A stretch of DNA of 64,000 nucleotides from Chloroflexota bacterium (GCA_013388855.1 JACAEM010000034.1:124001-188000); one strand, 5' to 3'; numbered from the stretch's first letter, positions 25,207 through 37,548 are shown. Notes: generated by a model from the letters alone, not told the origin. Numbers and translations: made by a program.

Positions 25207-27246
25207 TCATTGAGGCGGAAGGTATCGATACAGGAGTCTTCTATCCAGCCGCTCGACGCGTTCAAGTCGTCCGTTCAACAGCGTGTTATAGGGATCGGTC
25301 TCTGTCACCACGTATGGATTGTCATAGATGTAATCCACGCCTATCTTATCCAAAAAACTGGAGGCTTGTCCTCGTTTGAGCAGTTGGAAGTATTCCGGGC
25401 TGTTCACCAGTCCATCCAGATTAATGATTGTACGGTCCGTGATGAAATAGGCCACGATGCCGCCGCCGGTCGTCCCGATCCACGCGCCGGGTTCGGTGTT
25501 TGCCTCGAGAAAACGCACTTCCATCAGGAAAGTTTCCCTGCTTTCGGGGGAAACTTTCCACGGGACGATCTTTCCCAACGCGGAAGAGAAGGATACCACG
25601 ATAAAAATACCCGATAGGAGTGCAATGACATTCCACGCGCCAACGCCCCAACCCCGGCGTTCCACACTCCAGCGGATGCATTCCAACAGAATTCCAAAAA
25701 CAATGACGGTAAAGAACATCTCGCCAACCCAATACCAGTTTCGGACATGCAGGTAGGTTGTGGATGTGTAATAAAAGATGTGGGAATACAGGCTCAGGAA
25801 CATGGCGAAGAGACCCACATCGCCAATGCCGGCAATTCTGTTACGTTGGGAAATAACAAGAAGAATGATGACAGCAAACAAAAATACGATAACGATGGTC
25901 GAAACAACCGGCGCCAATATCTCAGGCATCGACTTGCCGGACGCTTCTGCAAGATGAACAAACGGCGAGAATGCGAGTTTCCACGCGTTGAAGTTCGCCT
26001 GTACGCCGAACAATTGACCGAGTGTATCCACCTTGGCGCCATAAATGGTGTTCTGCAATCCCGCCCACCAGTGTTTGATCTGTCCGCTAATGGGCATGAA
26101 GGTTCCGGCGTAGGAATGATTCCACAGCAGGTAGCCGCCCAGGAGGAGACCGACCGGCGTGAAAAATTTGAGAACGCGATCGAACGGTTCCTTCCAGAAC
26201 ACCCACCTCTGCAGGGATTCATCCTCCGCTTTGAAAAACAGCCGCAGAAACAATCGCAGTCCGACCGCGCCGAGGACGGTTCCTGTCCAGTCGATGACGA
26301 TCACTGAAAATTTGATGTTCGGCATCACATCGAGATACCACAACGAGAACAAGACGATTCCCGCAACGGCAGAAAAGATCGAAACTGCCAGCAAAACTCG
26401 ACCTGTCAGCCGTTTGACATCTTGTCCGGTTTCAGGATATTGATACAGCCCAAGTAAATAAAAGAGCGCGGGTTTGAGGAGAAAACCAAGTCCCACCAGC
26501 ACTGGCAGGGATGCGGAAAACTCCTGGTAAAAAGCGCCCGAACGCAGGCGGATGTAGTAGGTCAATAAACCGGAGATAAAGACCAGCGCGAGGTCACCGA
26601 CAGCCAGATTGCGCAGGTATCCGCTCTTGTTGCCAAGCACAAACCACACGCCAAGCAAAAAAACCAAAAAGACATTATCAAGACGGGAGAGAATGGTCAG
26701 CCCGCCGACAAGCCCCAGGAAAACGATTTGCTTTGTGGAAAGCACCTGCCCTCGCCAATGGACGAGAAGATAGAGGAACAGGATGGTAAAAAACGCGCCG
26801 ACGGTCGCTTCCATCCCGTTTTGGACGACCACCTCGTGGATCTCCAAATGGAACGTCCAAAGCAGCGCAACAAGCGCCGCGGTGATGGGGGCAATGACTT
26901 TCTGCAAAAAACGGAAGAACAGGACGCCGGTCCCGGCGCTGAACAGGATGGAAATGAAAGCCAATACACGGAGCGGCAGGATCAGGTCATATTTTGCCAG
27001 CAAAAACACCGGAACACAGATCGCCATCCACAACGGCTGGAAACCATTGGTGACGTTGACGCCATCAAACGTGATGCCGCGCCCCTCATTGATATTGACC
27101 GCAATCTTATAGTAATAAAAAGCATCGTCGCTTTGGTACCAGCGCATCAAACTGTTTGCCGGGCTGAAGACAACGAACAGTTGCAGGGAAACACATAAAA
27201 CAACCAACAGGATTTCAAAATGTTTCCAGGACAGTCTCTGCCACAT
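25207..27246 (-). CDS. GT-C-like multi-pass membrane protein
   Basis: A 679-residue membrane protein with about twelve or more helices, a large polar loop near 340-400, and a soluble C-terminal domain. An early acidic loop QSDDAFYYY (38-46) follows the first helix, where GT39/GT-C enzymes have the catalytic acid; the downstream NGFQPLW motif is common in this group. It probably transfers sugar from polyprenyl-phosphate outside the membrane. Unlike the tandem pair at 3.6-7.4 kb it is not closely related to any other protein here. Flanked by NeuA-HAD and an SDR. Confidence 0.68.
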   Translation of the reverse strand: MWQRLSWKHFEILLVVLCVSLQLFVVFSPANSLMRWYQSDDAFYYYKIAVNINEGRGITFDGVNVTNGFQPLWMAICVPVFLLAKYDLILPLRVLAFISILFSAGTGVLFFRFLQKVIAPITAALVALLWTFHLEIHEVVVQNGMEATVGAFFTILFLYLLVHWRGQVLSTKQIVFLGLVGGLTILSRLDNVFLVFLLGVWFVLGNKSGYLRNLAVGDLALVFISGLLTYYIRLRSGAFYQEFSASLPVLVGLGFLLKPALFYLLGLYQYPETGQDVKRLTGRVLLAVSIFSAVAGIVLFSLWYLDVMPNIKFSVIVIDWTGTVLGAVGLRLFLRLFFKAEDESLQRWVFWKEPFDRVLKFFTPVGLLLGGYLLWNHSYAGTFMPISGQIKHWWAGLQNTIYGAKVDTLGQLFGVQANFNAWKLAFSPFVHLAEASGKSMPEILAPVVSTIVIVFLFAVIILLVISQRNRIAGIGDVGLFAMFLSLYSHIFYYTSTTYLHVRNWYWVGEMFFTVIVFGILLECIRWSVERRGWGVGAWNVIALLSGIFIVVSFSSALGKIVPWKVSPESRETFLMEVRFLEANTEPGAWIGTTGGGIVAYFITDRTIINLDGLVNSPEYFQLLKRGQASSFLDKIGVDYIYDNPYVVTETDPYNTLLNGRLERVERLDRRLLYRYLPPQ

Positions 27247-27260
27247 ACGCCTTTACCGGG

Positions 27261-28088
27261 TTACCATGCCGTCCAGCCGCCATCCACGACCACGTTGTTG
27301 CCTGTCATGTAGGAGGATGCATCCGAAGCCAGGAAAAGCAACGCCCCGTTCATTTCATCCTTTTTCGCCATGCGCCCTAGGATGGTTTTAGCGGAATAGT
27401 TCCTGACAAAATAGTCTTCATGGCTGTTGAACACGCCGCCGGGCGTGAGGGCATTGACGCGGATCTCGGTGCCCGCATAATACGCGGCAAGATATTTGGT
27501 AAAGCCCAGCACGCCCGCCTTGGTCACTGTGTAATAGACCGGTTTGAACGCCACGCGTTGACCGTCCTTGATATAAATGCGCTGGTCAGGACCGTTCAAC
27601 CCATATGTGGAGCAGATGTTGATAACACTGCCCTTTTTGCCATGTGCGATCATTGGTTTGACGCACGCCTGCGTGACGAGAAACATACCGGTCAGGTTCA
27701 CGTTCAGGGCGGAATTCCACTGGTCGAGCGGATAATCCTCGAACGCGCCGGGGGTAATTCCCTTTTTCACCGCGTCCGGGTCAAACTTGGGATCGAGCGC
27801 CGCGCTGTTGACGAGAATATCGATCCGCCCAAACGCGGAAAGGACGGTCTCCACCATCGCGTGGACGGAGTCGGGTTGGGTAATGTCGGTGGGGATCGCC
27901 AGGGAGTGGTACCCGCTTTTCGTGAGCGTATCAGCCGTCAACCTGGAAGCGGAGGCGTTCAAATCCACTACCGCGACGGCCGCGCCTGCCTCGGCAAGCG
28001 TCCGGCAAAATTCCGCGCCGAGCAGTCCCACCCCGCCAGTCACCACCGCGACGCGTCCTGTCAGATCGAATTTATCCTGTATTTTCAT
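27261..28088 (-). CDS. SDR oxidoreductase, PtmA-like
   Basis: A 275-residue classical SDR: TGGVGLLG (17-24) binds the dinucleotide, Ser160 and Tyr186-Lys190 (YTVTK) are catalytic, and it ends with VVDGGWTAW. The long insertion around the Tyr and the WTAW end resemble PtmA, an SDR found in legionaminic-acid/flagellin glycosylation clusters, and fit the nearby NeuB and NeuA. It would act on a sugar-nucleotide or keto-sugar intermediate; the exact step is unknown. Its start lies 8 bp after the preceding gene. Confidence 0.83.
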   Translation of the reverse strand: MKIQDKFDLTGRVAVVTGGVGLLGAEFCRTLAEAGAAVAVVDLNASASRLTADTLTKSGYHSLAIPTDITQPDSVHAMVETVLSAFGRIDILVNSAALDPKFDPDAVKKGITPGAFEDYPLDQWNSALNVNLTGMFLVTQACVKPMIAHGKKGSVINICSTYGLNGPDQRIYIKDGQRVAFKPVYYTVTKAGVLGFTKYLAAYYAGTEIRVNALTPGGVFNSHEDYFVRNYSAKTILGRMAKKDEMNGALLFLASDASSYMTGNNVVVDGGWTAW

Positions 28089-28096
28089 GGTTGCCT

Positions 28097-29695
28097 TTAC
28101 GGTTCCGCGGTGTAGATCGCGTCACCTGATGATTTGTGCGCGAGGTACAGCCCCTCGCTCAAGATGGGCACATCCTCCGGGGCATTGTCCCCGCTGTCGA
28201 ACAATGCCAGCACCGCCCGGCCGGCAAGGATGTCTTCGTGCATCCGCTCCACGCCTTTTTCAAAGCCGGGACGCGGCTGCGCGGTTGCCGTATCGATTCG
28301 GTCGGGCAGCACATACGCGCCGCGCCCGGTGTAGAGATAGACCGCGCCCGGCTCGTTGGTGTAGATGATCGTATCTTCGGGCAAGGCGCGCAGAAATTCC
28401 ATTGCCTGCGAGTCGTACCACTGGAAGGAGGCATACCCGACGCCGCCTTTCGCCCATTGTGCAACCGTGAGCGACTGTTTGTAAAAGGAAAAACCGAGTA
28501 CGATGATGGTCAACACGATCGCCACTGCGCGGCGTTTGTTCTTCAACCATACGCCAAAATAGATGAGCAGGATGAACAAACAAACAAAAACCGGCGCGAG
28601 GATGCGGAGTTTGAAACGCGTCGCCGCGTCGAACATGGTCATGGAGGCGACGATGGACACCAGGTACGCGAACAGGTACAAGGTGGTCGTGAACGGGATG
28701 ATCTGCCGGACTTCGCGCTCGCTTCTTTCCGCGCCCGACGGCTGCCAGCGCTTCGAGAAATATTCCCAACCCTTGAGCAGGGTCCAAACCAGCGCCGCGC
28801 CGAGGACGATTGCCACCATCCATTCGACAAAACCCGCTTTGAAGACCTCCCTGCGCCATGCCTCGACCGGGATGAAAAACTCCGAAAAGACGCGCATTCC
28901 CGTCTGAATGTTCTCAGCCGTGATGGGATGCCACGCCAGTACGCGGTTCGTGGTATTCTCCGCAACGATTCGGTTGCGAATTGCCCATCCCAGCGCCCAC
29001 GGGGAAAACGCTGCCAGAAAGATCGCCGCGTTCCCCAGCCGGTCACGCCAATTGTTGTGCAAAATAAAGAGGGCAACGACAAATGTTGCGACCAGCGCAA
29101 GCCCGGCATAGCGGGTAAGGTAAGCCATGCCGGTGAATGTGGCACAAAAGACCAGCCACCAACGCCCTTTTCCGCTCCCCTTCCAGCCGAAGGGCGACGG
29201 TGGACGCTCGAAATACACATCGAACATCCAGAAGGCGAGCAGGGAGAAGAAGATGAACAGCGGTTCGCTCATGGCGAACGTATGCACCTGCAGCATTTCA
29301 CTGCTTCCAACGAACAACGCGGCAAGGACAAGTCCCGCGGTCAACGAGGGGGTCATACGCCAGGCGAGGATGCCGAGCAGACCCGCGTTCAAGCCGAACA
29401 GTAACGCGTTGACAAAACGCGTACCGCGCAACGGGTCCAAGCCGAACAAACCGAAAAATGCCAGGACGGAGGAAAAGCCGGGTGGGAAGTGCGTGACCGG
29501 TCCATTGCTGTCCAGCCAGGCTTCGCGATAGCCATTCCCCGCCAGCATGGACCGGGCTCCCGCGATGTAGGCAATCGAATCGTCCGAGAGACCCAACCCT
29601 TCGGGGGTCGCTTTGAGAACGAGGATGACTCCGATCACGGCGATCAGGAATAGGCTGAGAAAAGAGGCGAGGCGGAAGATGGCGCGTTTGTTCAT
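28097..29695 (-). CDS. GT-C-like multi-pass membrane protein
   Basis: A 532-residue protein with about ten helices and an acidic loop SDDSIAY (37-43) after the first helix, the plan of GT39-like transferases. The conserved THFPPGFSS loop follows it, and a soluble C-terminal region of about 100 residues closes the protein. I infer a polyprenyl-phosphate-dependent sugar transferase. It begins just after the hairpin at 29707, so it probably has its own promoter or depends on read-through from the sulfation cassette. Specificity unknown. Confidence 0.68.
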   Translation of the reverse strand: MNKRAIFRLASFLSLFLIAVIGVILVLKATPEGLGLSDDSIAYIAGARSMLAGNGYREAWLDSNGPVTHFPPGFSSVLAFFGLFGLDPLRGTRFVNALLFGLNAGLLGILAWRMTPSLTAGLVLAALFVGSSEMLQVHTFAMSEPLFIFFSLLAFWMFDVYFERPPSPFGWKGSGKGRWWLVFCATFTGMAYLTRYAGLALVATFVVALFILHNNWRDRLGNAAIFLAAFSPWALGWAIRNRIVAENTTNRVLAWHPITAENIQTGMRVFSEFFIPVEAWRREVFKAGFVEWMVAIVLGAALVWTLLKGWEYFSKRWQPSGAERSEREVRQIIPFTTTLYLFAYLVSIVASMTMFDAATRFKLRILAPVFVCLFILLIYFGVWLKNKRRAVAIVLTIIVLGFSFYKQSLTVAQWAKGGVGYASFQWYDSQAMEFLRALPEDTIIYTNEPGAVYLYTGRGAYVLPDRIDTATAQPRPGFEKGVERMHEDILAGRAVLALFDSGDNAPEDVPILSEGLYLAHKSSGDAIYTAEP

Positions 29696-29706
29696 GGTGG
29701 GGAACG

Positions 29707-29736
29707 AAATAGGGGCAGGAAATCCTGCCCCTATTT
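29707..29736. terminator. Perfect hairpin terminator ending the sulfation cassette
   Basis: Fourteen bases (29707-29720) pair perfectly with 29723-29736 across a two-base gap (effective loop a few bases). The stem is GC-rich in the middle with AAAT/ATTT ends, giving T-rich tails on both strands. It lies between the stop of the PAPS synthetase gene and the start of the next membrane gene, and probably ends the minus-strand transcript. Confidence 0.75.
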
Positions 29737-29752
29737 TAATTCATCGTTTCGA

Positions 29753-32462
<2,710 letters not shown>

Positions 32463-32513
32463 GGTCAAGCGAGTGCGAATTATACTCCAAAATTCAGCGT
32501 TTGAATTTTGGGT

Positions 32514-33536
32514 TTACAGGGAAACCACCCTGCCGGATTTTTGAGACTCACGCGCGGCAAGGGCAAGACGGAGCGCCATGATGCCATCTTCGAGCGTGCA
32601 GATCGGTTCCACCTCACCCCGGGCTGTTTCGATGAAATGACGCGTTTGCGCCACGAAAAGCTGATTCCGCTCAAAGCCTTCGGGCGGATGGAATGATTCC
32701 ACAACGGGAGCAGGCGGGGCGTCGGAGAAAGAGCCGAACGGCGCGGGCATCCGGGAATGATGCAGGATGCCGTCCGCGTTATCCCAGCGCAGAGTCCCAT
32801 CCGTGCCGACGATTTCCAGTGCATGACGCGGGGGGCGCTGCACATAGTTCAAATGTACGCCGCCCATTGCACCGCTTCTGAATTTCAGTCCAATCTCGGC
32901 GATGTCCTCGACATCGATCTCAAGCGGAGATACATGCCCATTGAACGACCACAGCGATTCGACCTCACCGAGCAGGAAGCGCAAATAATCGAGCGGATGC
33001 GTAAGCGTGACGATGACGCCGCCGCCGAGATCGGCGCGCGCGGCATAACTCCGGCGGTAATCCTCCCACGGGTGCCACTGCGGGAGATACTCGCCCCAGT
33101 GTGCATGGACCGTCAGAATTTTGCCGAGCGCGTTCGACTGAATCCATTCGCGTGCCTTGTTGAGTGTGGGATGGTAGCGGAACTGGAAACCGACCAGAAT
33201 TTTGCTGTCGCTTTTCTGCGCGGCTTGTTGTAATTGATCGACCCGTGCAAGCGAGTCGGAAATGGGCTTTTCCAGTAAAATGGCGCACCCCGCCTCCGCG
33301 GCGGGGGTGGCGACATCCAGATGCATGGAGGTCGGGTTTGCCACGACAACCGCATCGGGTTTGTGCTTTTTCAACGCTTCACGAATATCTGTTTCAACGG
33401 GATACCCTGCAAGTTCGTCATCCGGCAAAGTTGCCTTGTGCGTGCGGAGCAGGACAATATCCTTCTCGCCCAAGGCGATAAGATTGCGAAAATGACGACG
33501 ACCGATGGAGCCGAGACCAGCAATGAGAAATTTCAT
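32514..33536 (-). CDS. Gfo/Idh/MocA family oxidoreductase
   Basis: A 340-residue NAD(P)-dependent sugar oxidoreductase. GLGSIGRR (7-14) is the nucleotide-binding turn and EKP (89-91) supplies the catalytic Lys; the second domain carries the GGG-to-His stretch ending in DLGGGV and THPLDYLR. ATG 33536 (MKFLIAG) is chosen because extending further upstream would overlap the preceding sulfotransferase. Members act on free or nucleotide-linked sugars and are common in nonulosonate and UDP-sugar-acid clusters. It lies within the sulfation cassette between two sulfotransferases. Confidence 0.88.
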   Translation of the reverse strand: MKFLIAGLGSIGRRHFRNLIALGEKDIVLLRTHKATLPDDELAGYPVETDIREALKKHKPDAVVVANPTSMHLDVATPAAEAGCAILLEKPISDSLARVDQLQQAAQKSDSKILVGFQFRYHPTLNKAREWIQSNALGKILTVHAHWGEYLPQWHPWEDYRRSYAARADLGGGVIVTLTHPLDYLRFLLGEVESLWSFNGHVSPLEIDVEDIAEIGLKFRSGAMGGVHLNYVQRPPRHALEIVGTDGTLRWDNADGILHHSRMPAPFGSFSDAPPAPVVESFHPPEGFERNQLFVAQTRHFIETARGEVEPICTLEDGIMALRLALAARESQKSGRVVSL

Positions 33537-33583
33537 ATAACTGGGCTTTCCTTCGCGTTCCTGGTATGCTTCGTGGTACCTGA

Positions 33584-34612
33584 TTACCAATTCAAATCCT
33601 TCTCGTACCCCCATTTGACCAGCATCTCGCCCGCCATTTCTTTGAACACGGCTTTGTCCTTCACGGTGAACAGTCTCTGCCAGTTGCCAGCCTGTCCGCG
33701 CGGGAGAAAGGAGGCGATCCCTTCGTTACGCCTCGCCTGCCATTCCTCGTCGGGGTTGGATGCCATCTCAGCCTGTACCTGTTTCTCCAAAGACCTGCCG
33801 ATCTTTTTGACGCCCAGCAGCTTCCAGATCCGTGTCAATTCCTCGAAGGGACGGAGGAGCAAATCCTCGTAGCGCAGGGAAAGGTATTCTTTTCCATACA
33901 ACCGCTGCGCTTCGGCATCCGTCTCGGACAGGTCGTTCGCCCAGCGGCTGGCGATGTTGCGGATAAATGTCTCGGTGAAGATCGAGCGTGTGCCGTTTGT
34001 GAAGGGCGTCTGGTCGCGGCGCAAGTTCTCGATGATCCGTTTATCCTCAGCAGTCAGGAATTTGGACTCCTCCACAAAGTTACGGAAGCGCTCCGAGATC
34101 AGCACGTCACGCCCATCGCGGACAATATTGACCAGTTTTGCGTCAGGATAGACCGCGTGCATGTCGCACACAACCTGTCCGTGGATTGTGGATGTGGGGC
34201 TTTTATCCCCAACGATCATCTTGCCCGCTTTTGCCGCGTCCCGTTCCATGATGGCGTCCGCAACGGCGCGCAGGACGAACGGCGAGAGGTCCCGTCCCTG
34301 ATTCCAGCGATTGGACTTGCGCGTCAGCCACTCCTCCGCTTCGGGCGAATCCACCAACGACTTCAACAACGGCGGGCGCGTGAAGAAGTGCGCCTGATAA
34401 TTGCAATGCACTTCGGGGTGTAAACGGACGAGGCGCATGAGAAGCGTCGTCCCTGAGCGGGCATGTCCGAGAATGAAAAACTTCTCGCGCGGAAAGAACT
34501 GTTTGATTTCCGCCACCTCCTCGGCAGAGATGGAGGGAATGGGGCCGCGTTTATTCTTTTTAGTCTCGCCTTTGATGAGGATACGCGCGGCGGATTTAAA
34601 TCGAGAAAACAT
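33584..34612 (-). CDS. Sulfotransferase family protein
   Basis: A 342-residue PAPS-dependent sulfotransferase. HARSGTT (50-56) is the 5' loop, with IVRDGRDVLIS as the 3' site; a GQAGNW element near the C-terminus fits the RxGxxGxW motif. Its end, KWGYEKDLNW, repeats the GYEKDxxW ending of the sulfotransferases at 16333 and 22142 although the rest is quite divergent. It is the first gene of the sulfation cassette, beginning about 50 bp after a strong hairpin. Acceptor unknown. Confidence 0.88.
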   Translation of the reverse strand: MFSRFKSAARILIKGETKKNKRGPIPSISAEEVAEIKQFFPREKFFILGHARSGTTLLMRLVRLHPEVHCNYQAHFFTRPPLLKSLVDSPEAEEWLTRKSNRWNQGRDLSPFVLRAVADAIMERDAAKAGKMIVGDKSPTSTIHGQVVCDMHAVYPDAKLVNIVRDGRDVLISERFRNFVEESKFLTAEDKRIIENLRRDQTPFTNGTRSIFTETFIRNIASRWANDLSETDAEAQRLYGKEYLSLRYEDLLLRPFEELTRIWKLLGVKKIGRSLEKQVQAEMASNPDEEWQARRNEGIASFLPRGQAGNWQRLFTVKDKAVFKEMAGEMLVKWGYEKDLNW

Positions 34613-34629
34613 GATGATCGAAGCTCCAA

Positions 34630-34658
34630 ATTATCTTAAATTTTGGACGATTCATAAA
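34630..34658 (-). promoter_or_regulatory. Candidate promoter of the sulfation cassette
   Basis: On the minus strand GATAAT (34630-34635) is a 5/6 -10 match, and TTTATG (34653-34658), a weak -35, lies 17 bp upstream. It sits just after the hairpin at 34663 and about 18 bp before the sulfotransferase start, where a promoter is expected. The -35 is poor. Confidence 0.35.
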
Positions 34659-34662
34659 GTTC

Positions 34663-34710
34663 ATTAAAAAGGCCTGACGGGTATCATAAAACCCGTCAGG
34701 CCTTTTTAAT
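34663..34710. terminator. Perfect 20-bp bidirectional hairpin terminator
   Basis: Two 20-base arms (34663-34682 and 34691-34710) are perfectly complementary across an 8-nt loop. The stem has GGCCTGACGGGT as its core with A-rich 5' and T-rich 3' flanks, so either strand ends in a T-run. It ends the transcript of the glycosyltransferase gene at 34712 and isolates the sulfation cassette that follows. Confidence 0.9.
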
Positions 34711-34711
34711 G

Positions 34712-35695
34712 TTACGAATTGATGATTCTAAACATAAAATTATAGACACGACGCGCCAGCGCCTGCACAACAGGCAGGCGATAAATGCGGCGCATCAAGC
34801 CGGTCGTTTCGCGTTGTTTCCTGGCGGAGGCGGTTATACCATACAAACGCGCTTCCGCCGCCATTTCCGGGGAGACGATGTTGCCGATTAAACGGGTCAC
34901 AGGCTGGCGGGTGGTCAGACGCGCATATCCCAGGCGGTCCACTTCTGAATCCAGGTCACGCATCTTCCCCATCAACGCGCCGCTCCACTCATTGGGCAGA
35001 GCTTCCAGCATGATACTGCGCTTCACCACGAATTGATGATGTCCCGCCGAGACCAATGCATCCACACCTTTGTAGGTGAGCGCCACATCTTCGAGCCCGG
35101 CGATCTCCTCGTTATACTTCTCCCACGTGCGTCCCATGTTATCGATGTAATGCTGCTCCCACTCCTTTGGGATGATGAGTCCGCGCTCGACCTTCACGTC
35201 GGGTTGTTCCGCCAGCTTCATCGCGGATGTGTTGCCATAACTCATGTGCGGGCGGATGTAAAAGCCGGTCACCTGCCCCACGTTCGGATACGTATCGATA
35301 ATCTTGAGATGCGCATCCAGCCAGCCTGGCAAAAAGAACACATCGTCGTCGGTGTATGCCACGATCTCGCCCGGCGCGGCATGGAAGATGAATTGCAGCG
35401 CACCGATCTTGCCGATGTTGCGCCCCGACAAAAAGAGATAATCAATTTTGCCTTCGTCGCGCATCGCTCGCAACAGGTCGATGAGTTCCCTGCAACTGCC
35501 GTTATCGAACACCAACAAGTCATAAGGCTCAGGCGTATTTGTCACCAGGCTTTCAATGCACAGACGCGTGGTCTCAAGACGATGCTCGAAATAACCCGCC
35601 TGTTCAGGCAGATACGTCAACACCGCCAGCGTCACGCGCGCCGGTCTGTATTCGGATACTTTTCCACGTCCGGGATTCATGCCAACTCGAGGCAT
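34712..35695 (-). CDS. GT2-like glycosyltransferase
   Basis: A 327-residue GT-A family protein. DNGS (64-67) and the acidic TDDDVFFLPGW (115-125) define the nucleotide and metal site. A basic C-terminal region of about 40 residues with a hydrophobic patch probably binds the membrane. ATG 35695 is selected because AAGGAG lies 8 bases upstream; a second ATG five codons later is possible. It is followed by a strong terminator, so it ends one transcription unit. Sugar unknown. Confidence 0.82.
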   Translation of the reverse strand: MPRVGMNPGRGKVSEYRPARVTLAVLTYLPEQAGYFEHRLETTRLCIESLVTNTPEPYDLLVFDNGSCRELIDLLRAMRDEGKIDYLFLSGRNIGKIGALQFIFHAAPGEIVAYTDDDVFFLPGWLDAHLKIIDTYPNVGQVTGFYIRPHMSYGNTSAMKLAEQPDVKVERGLIIPKEWEQHYIDNMGRTWEKYNEEIAGLEDVALTYKGVDALVSAGHHQFVVKRSIMLEALPNEWSGALMGKMRDLDSEVDRLGYARLTTRQPVTRLIGNIVSPEMAAEARLYGITASARKQRETTGLMRRIYRLPVVQALARRVYNFMFRIINS

Positions 35696-35770
35696 CGATG
35701 AAACTCCTTTTCAGTGAAGCTGACCCTAGTCTACCATGCCGCTTCTCGCAAAGCCTGAAGCTGATTCCGT

Positions 35771-36670
35771 TTAAGACCGCTTTCTGGTCTTCGACCTGAA
35801 TCTGCGAAACAGCGCAGAAACCTTCGCGGCGAGACCCGCGTTCCCCCACGCCAGCAAGGGATAAGTCTCCAGCGCGCGGCGAAAGGTGCGAAGATTCCAT
35901 TCGCGCGGAATCAGCCTTCCGTTCGAAAGCCTGCAATCGGCATCGAGCAGCGTGAAGCGCGTCACTTCGCGCCCGCCCGCCAGTTGAATGTTCACGTCCG
36001 TTTCGGGGTGCTTGTAGTGCGGCTGTCCGCCGGGGAGATGGGAATAATCATGGTTCTGGTGAACGATCATGATCGAGGGCGTCGCATCCACAGTTGCCCA
36101 GCCCTCTTTGCGGGCTTTGTAGATCATCCAGTTATCCCACCCGGCGCGACCAATGGCAAAATCGGGAATGTCCTCGTAACAAACGCGCGGAAAGAGGAAA
36201 TAATCTGAACCGGCAGGGCGATGGAGAGTTCCTTGACTATGTACAATAGTTTGTAATTGGTATTCCCAGTCTTTTGTAAATTCGATGGGTCGGGTCAAAT
36301 CCAAATCCCAGCGGCGTCCCATCAGGACAAATTTATCCCTTAATTTCATCGACTGTTTCGCCGCTTCGACGAAATCGGGAAAGAGAATAATATCTGCGTT
36401 GATAATGCAAAGGAGGGGGGACGAGTTTTGTTCCCGCGCAAGGTTAAACATCGAGGAGACAAGCGGCGTGCCGTTTGCACTGCGCGCCACGTTGGGGATG
36501 TGTTTCACGCCGAGTTCACGCGCGGCTTCGGCGAGACCAGTCTCTTCGCCAAGCAAAATGACTTCGACATCGGGGAGGAGAGTCCACGAACAAATCGCGT
36601 TGCGTTGAATCATCGCGATGTGCGGATTGGTAAAGGGTTTGGGGGCGGAGAAGAGAGTTATTAGTGGCAT
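35771..36670 (-). CDS. Glycosyltransferase-like protein (GT-A fold)
   Basis: A 299-residue protein beginning PLITLFSAPKPF and carrying NADIILF (91-97), the DxD-like site of a GT-A fold, plus a conserved HQNHDYSH segment near 225 that is common in this group. Probably a cytoplasmic sugar transferase. ATG 36670 (MPLITL) is chosen: in-frame sequence upstream (NVQTFQ) belongs to an intergenic palindromic repeat and is unlikely to be coding. The gene upstream (36721) is an SpsF-like nucleotidyltransferase. Confidence 0.75.
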   Translation of the reverse strand: MPLITLFSAPKPFTNPHIAMIQRNAICSWTLLPDVEVILLGEETGLAEAARELGVKHIPNVARSANGTPLVSSMFNLAREQNSSPLLCIINADIILFPDFVEAAKQSMKLRDKFVLMGRRWDLDLTRPIEFTKDWEYQLQTIVHSQGTLHRPAGSDYFLFPRVCYEDIPDFAIGRAGWDNWMIYKARKEGWATVDATPSIMIVHQNHDYSHLPGGQPHYKHPETDVNIQLAGGREVTRFTLLDADCRLSNGRLIPREWNLRTFRRALETYPLLAWGNAGLAAKVSALFRRFRSKTRKRS

Positions 36671-36694
36671 ACGAATGGTTTGCAAGTTGACAGA

Positions 36695-36732
36695 TTGAAA
36701 CGTTTGAACGTTCAAACCTGCTAACGTTTCAA
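36695..36732. repeat. Nested palindromic repeat, GTTCAA family (copy 1)
   Basis: A perfect 16-bp palindrome GTTTGAACGTTCAAAC (36702-36717) lies within a larger inverted repeat TTGAAACGTT / AACGTTTCAA (36695-36704, 36723-36732). It spans the junction between two genes and includes the last codons of the SpsF-like gene (ALKR and stop). Translated, one frame gives NVQTFQ, which recurs at other copies. Confidence 0.75.
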
Positions 36733-37536
36733 CGCCCTTTTGTCAATATCCTTCAAAGTCTTATGTTGCACACTTGCATTGATCTTCATCAGTTCGGGTT
36801 CATCGTGGACAAGGTCGAGGACTTCCTTCCATGAAAAATCGTCGCGGCTATTGAAGCGGGAATAGACCTGCCGCATGAATTCCAAATCTTCGGGGGTGTC
36901 CACCGTCCAGCGGTAGTCACCAAAGTCGGTGGGATGATGGAGGAGGGCGATTCTAAATCCGCGAGGGGAGGTTCCCGTTTCCAATTGACGGTTGACCGTT
37001 GCCAGTTGGACGCCTTCGTAAAGGTAGGGCATGACGTGTTCGCGGTGATGAGGTTCTTTTGCCTCCTTCCAGGCACGTTCCAGGGCGGCAAAGGTGCAGG
37101 CTTCGGTATCCAAACCAATCGGATAGGTTCGTGTCCACGGAGGCGGGAGGCGGTTGCAGACGAAGTCATATTCACCCTCGAGGAGGGTATTGACCACATT
37201 ATCAATTAACTCAGGATCAATGACGGGGCAATCGGCGGTAATCCGCACAACCACGTCCGCCTGCGCCTGTTTTGCGGTTTGATAGTAACGATCCAGCACA
37301 TCATATAGATTGCCACGCGTGAAGGGGATGCCGCTCCACTCGCAGTACTCTGCTACGGGGTCGTCGGAGGGGTCGGTCGTGGTGGCGAAGATGGTTTGGG
37401 AAACAGAAGCAGACCGCGAGGTCCGAATGAAGACGCGCTGTAACATGGGCTGCCCGGCAATGTCTGCAAGTATCTTCCCAGGCAGGCGTGAGGAGGACAT
37501 ACGTCCTTGAATGATGGCAATAACGTTTGGCTTCAT
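36721..37536 (-). CDS. SpsF-like cytidylyltransferase family protein
   Basis: A 271-residue nucleotidyltransferase of the CMP-KDO synthetase fold, related to spore-coat SpsF. GRMSSSRLPGK (11-21) is the nucleotide loop, ITADCPVIDP gives the metal site, and YRWTVDTPEDL fits the family's C-terminal DTPED motif. It would activate a sugar acid with CTP. It lies between a peptidase-like gene and a GT; the C-terminal end lies in a palindromic repeat, so the last residues may have been replaced. Sugar unknown. Confidence 0.82.
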   Translation of the reverse strand: MKPNVIAIIQGRMSSSRLPGKILADIAGQPMLQRVFIRTSRSASVSQTIFATTTDPSDDPVAEYCEWSGIPFTRGNLYDVLDRYYQTAKQAQADVVVRITADCPVIDPELIDNVVNTLLEGEYDFVCNRLPPPWTRTYPIGLDTEACTFAALERAWKEAKEPHHREHVMPYLYEGVQLATVNRQLETGTSPRGFRIALLHHPTDFGDYRWTVDTPEDLEFMRQVYSRFNSRDDFSWKEVLDLVHDEPELMKINASVQHKTLKDIDKRALKR

Positions 37537-37548
37537 AATAAAAATTTA

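Noticed and set aside
28136-29404. A plus-strand open frame of about 420 codons
   Set aside because: Antisense to the GT-C-like gene 28097-29695, Arg/Glu-rich composition typical of a reverse-strand shadow.
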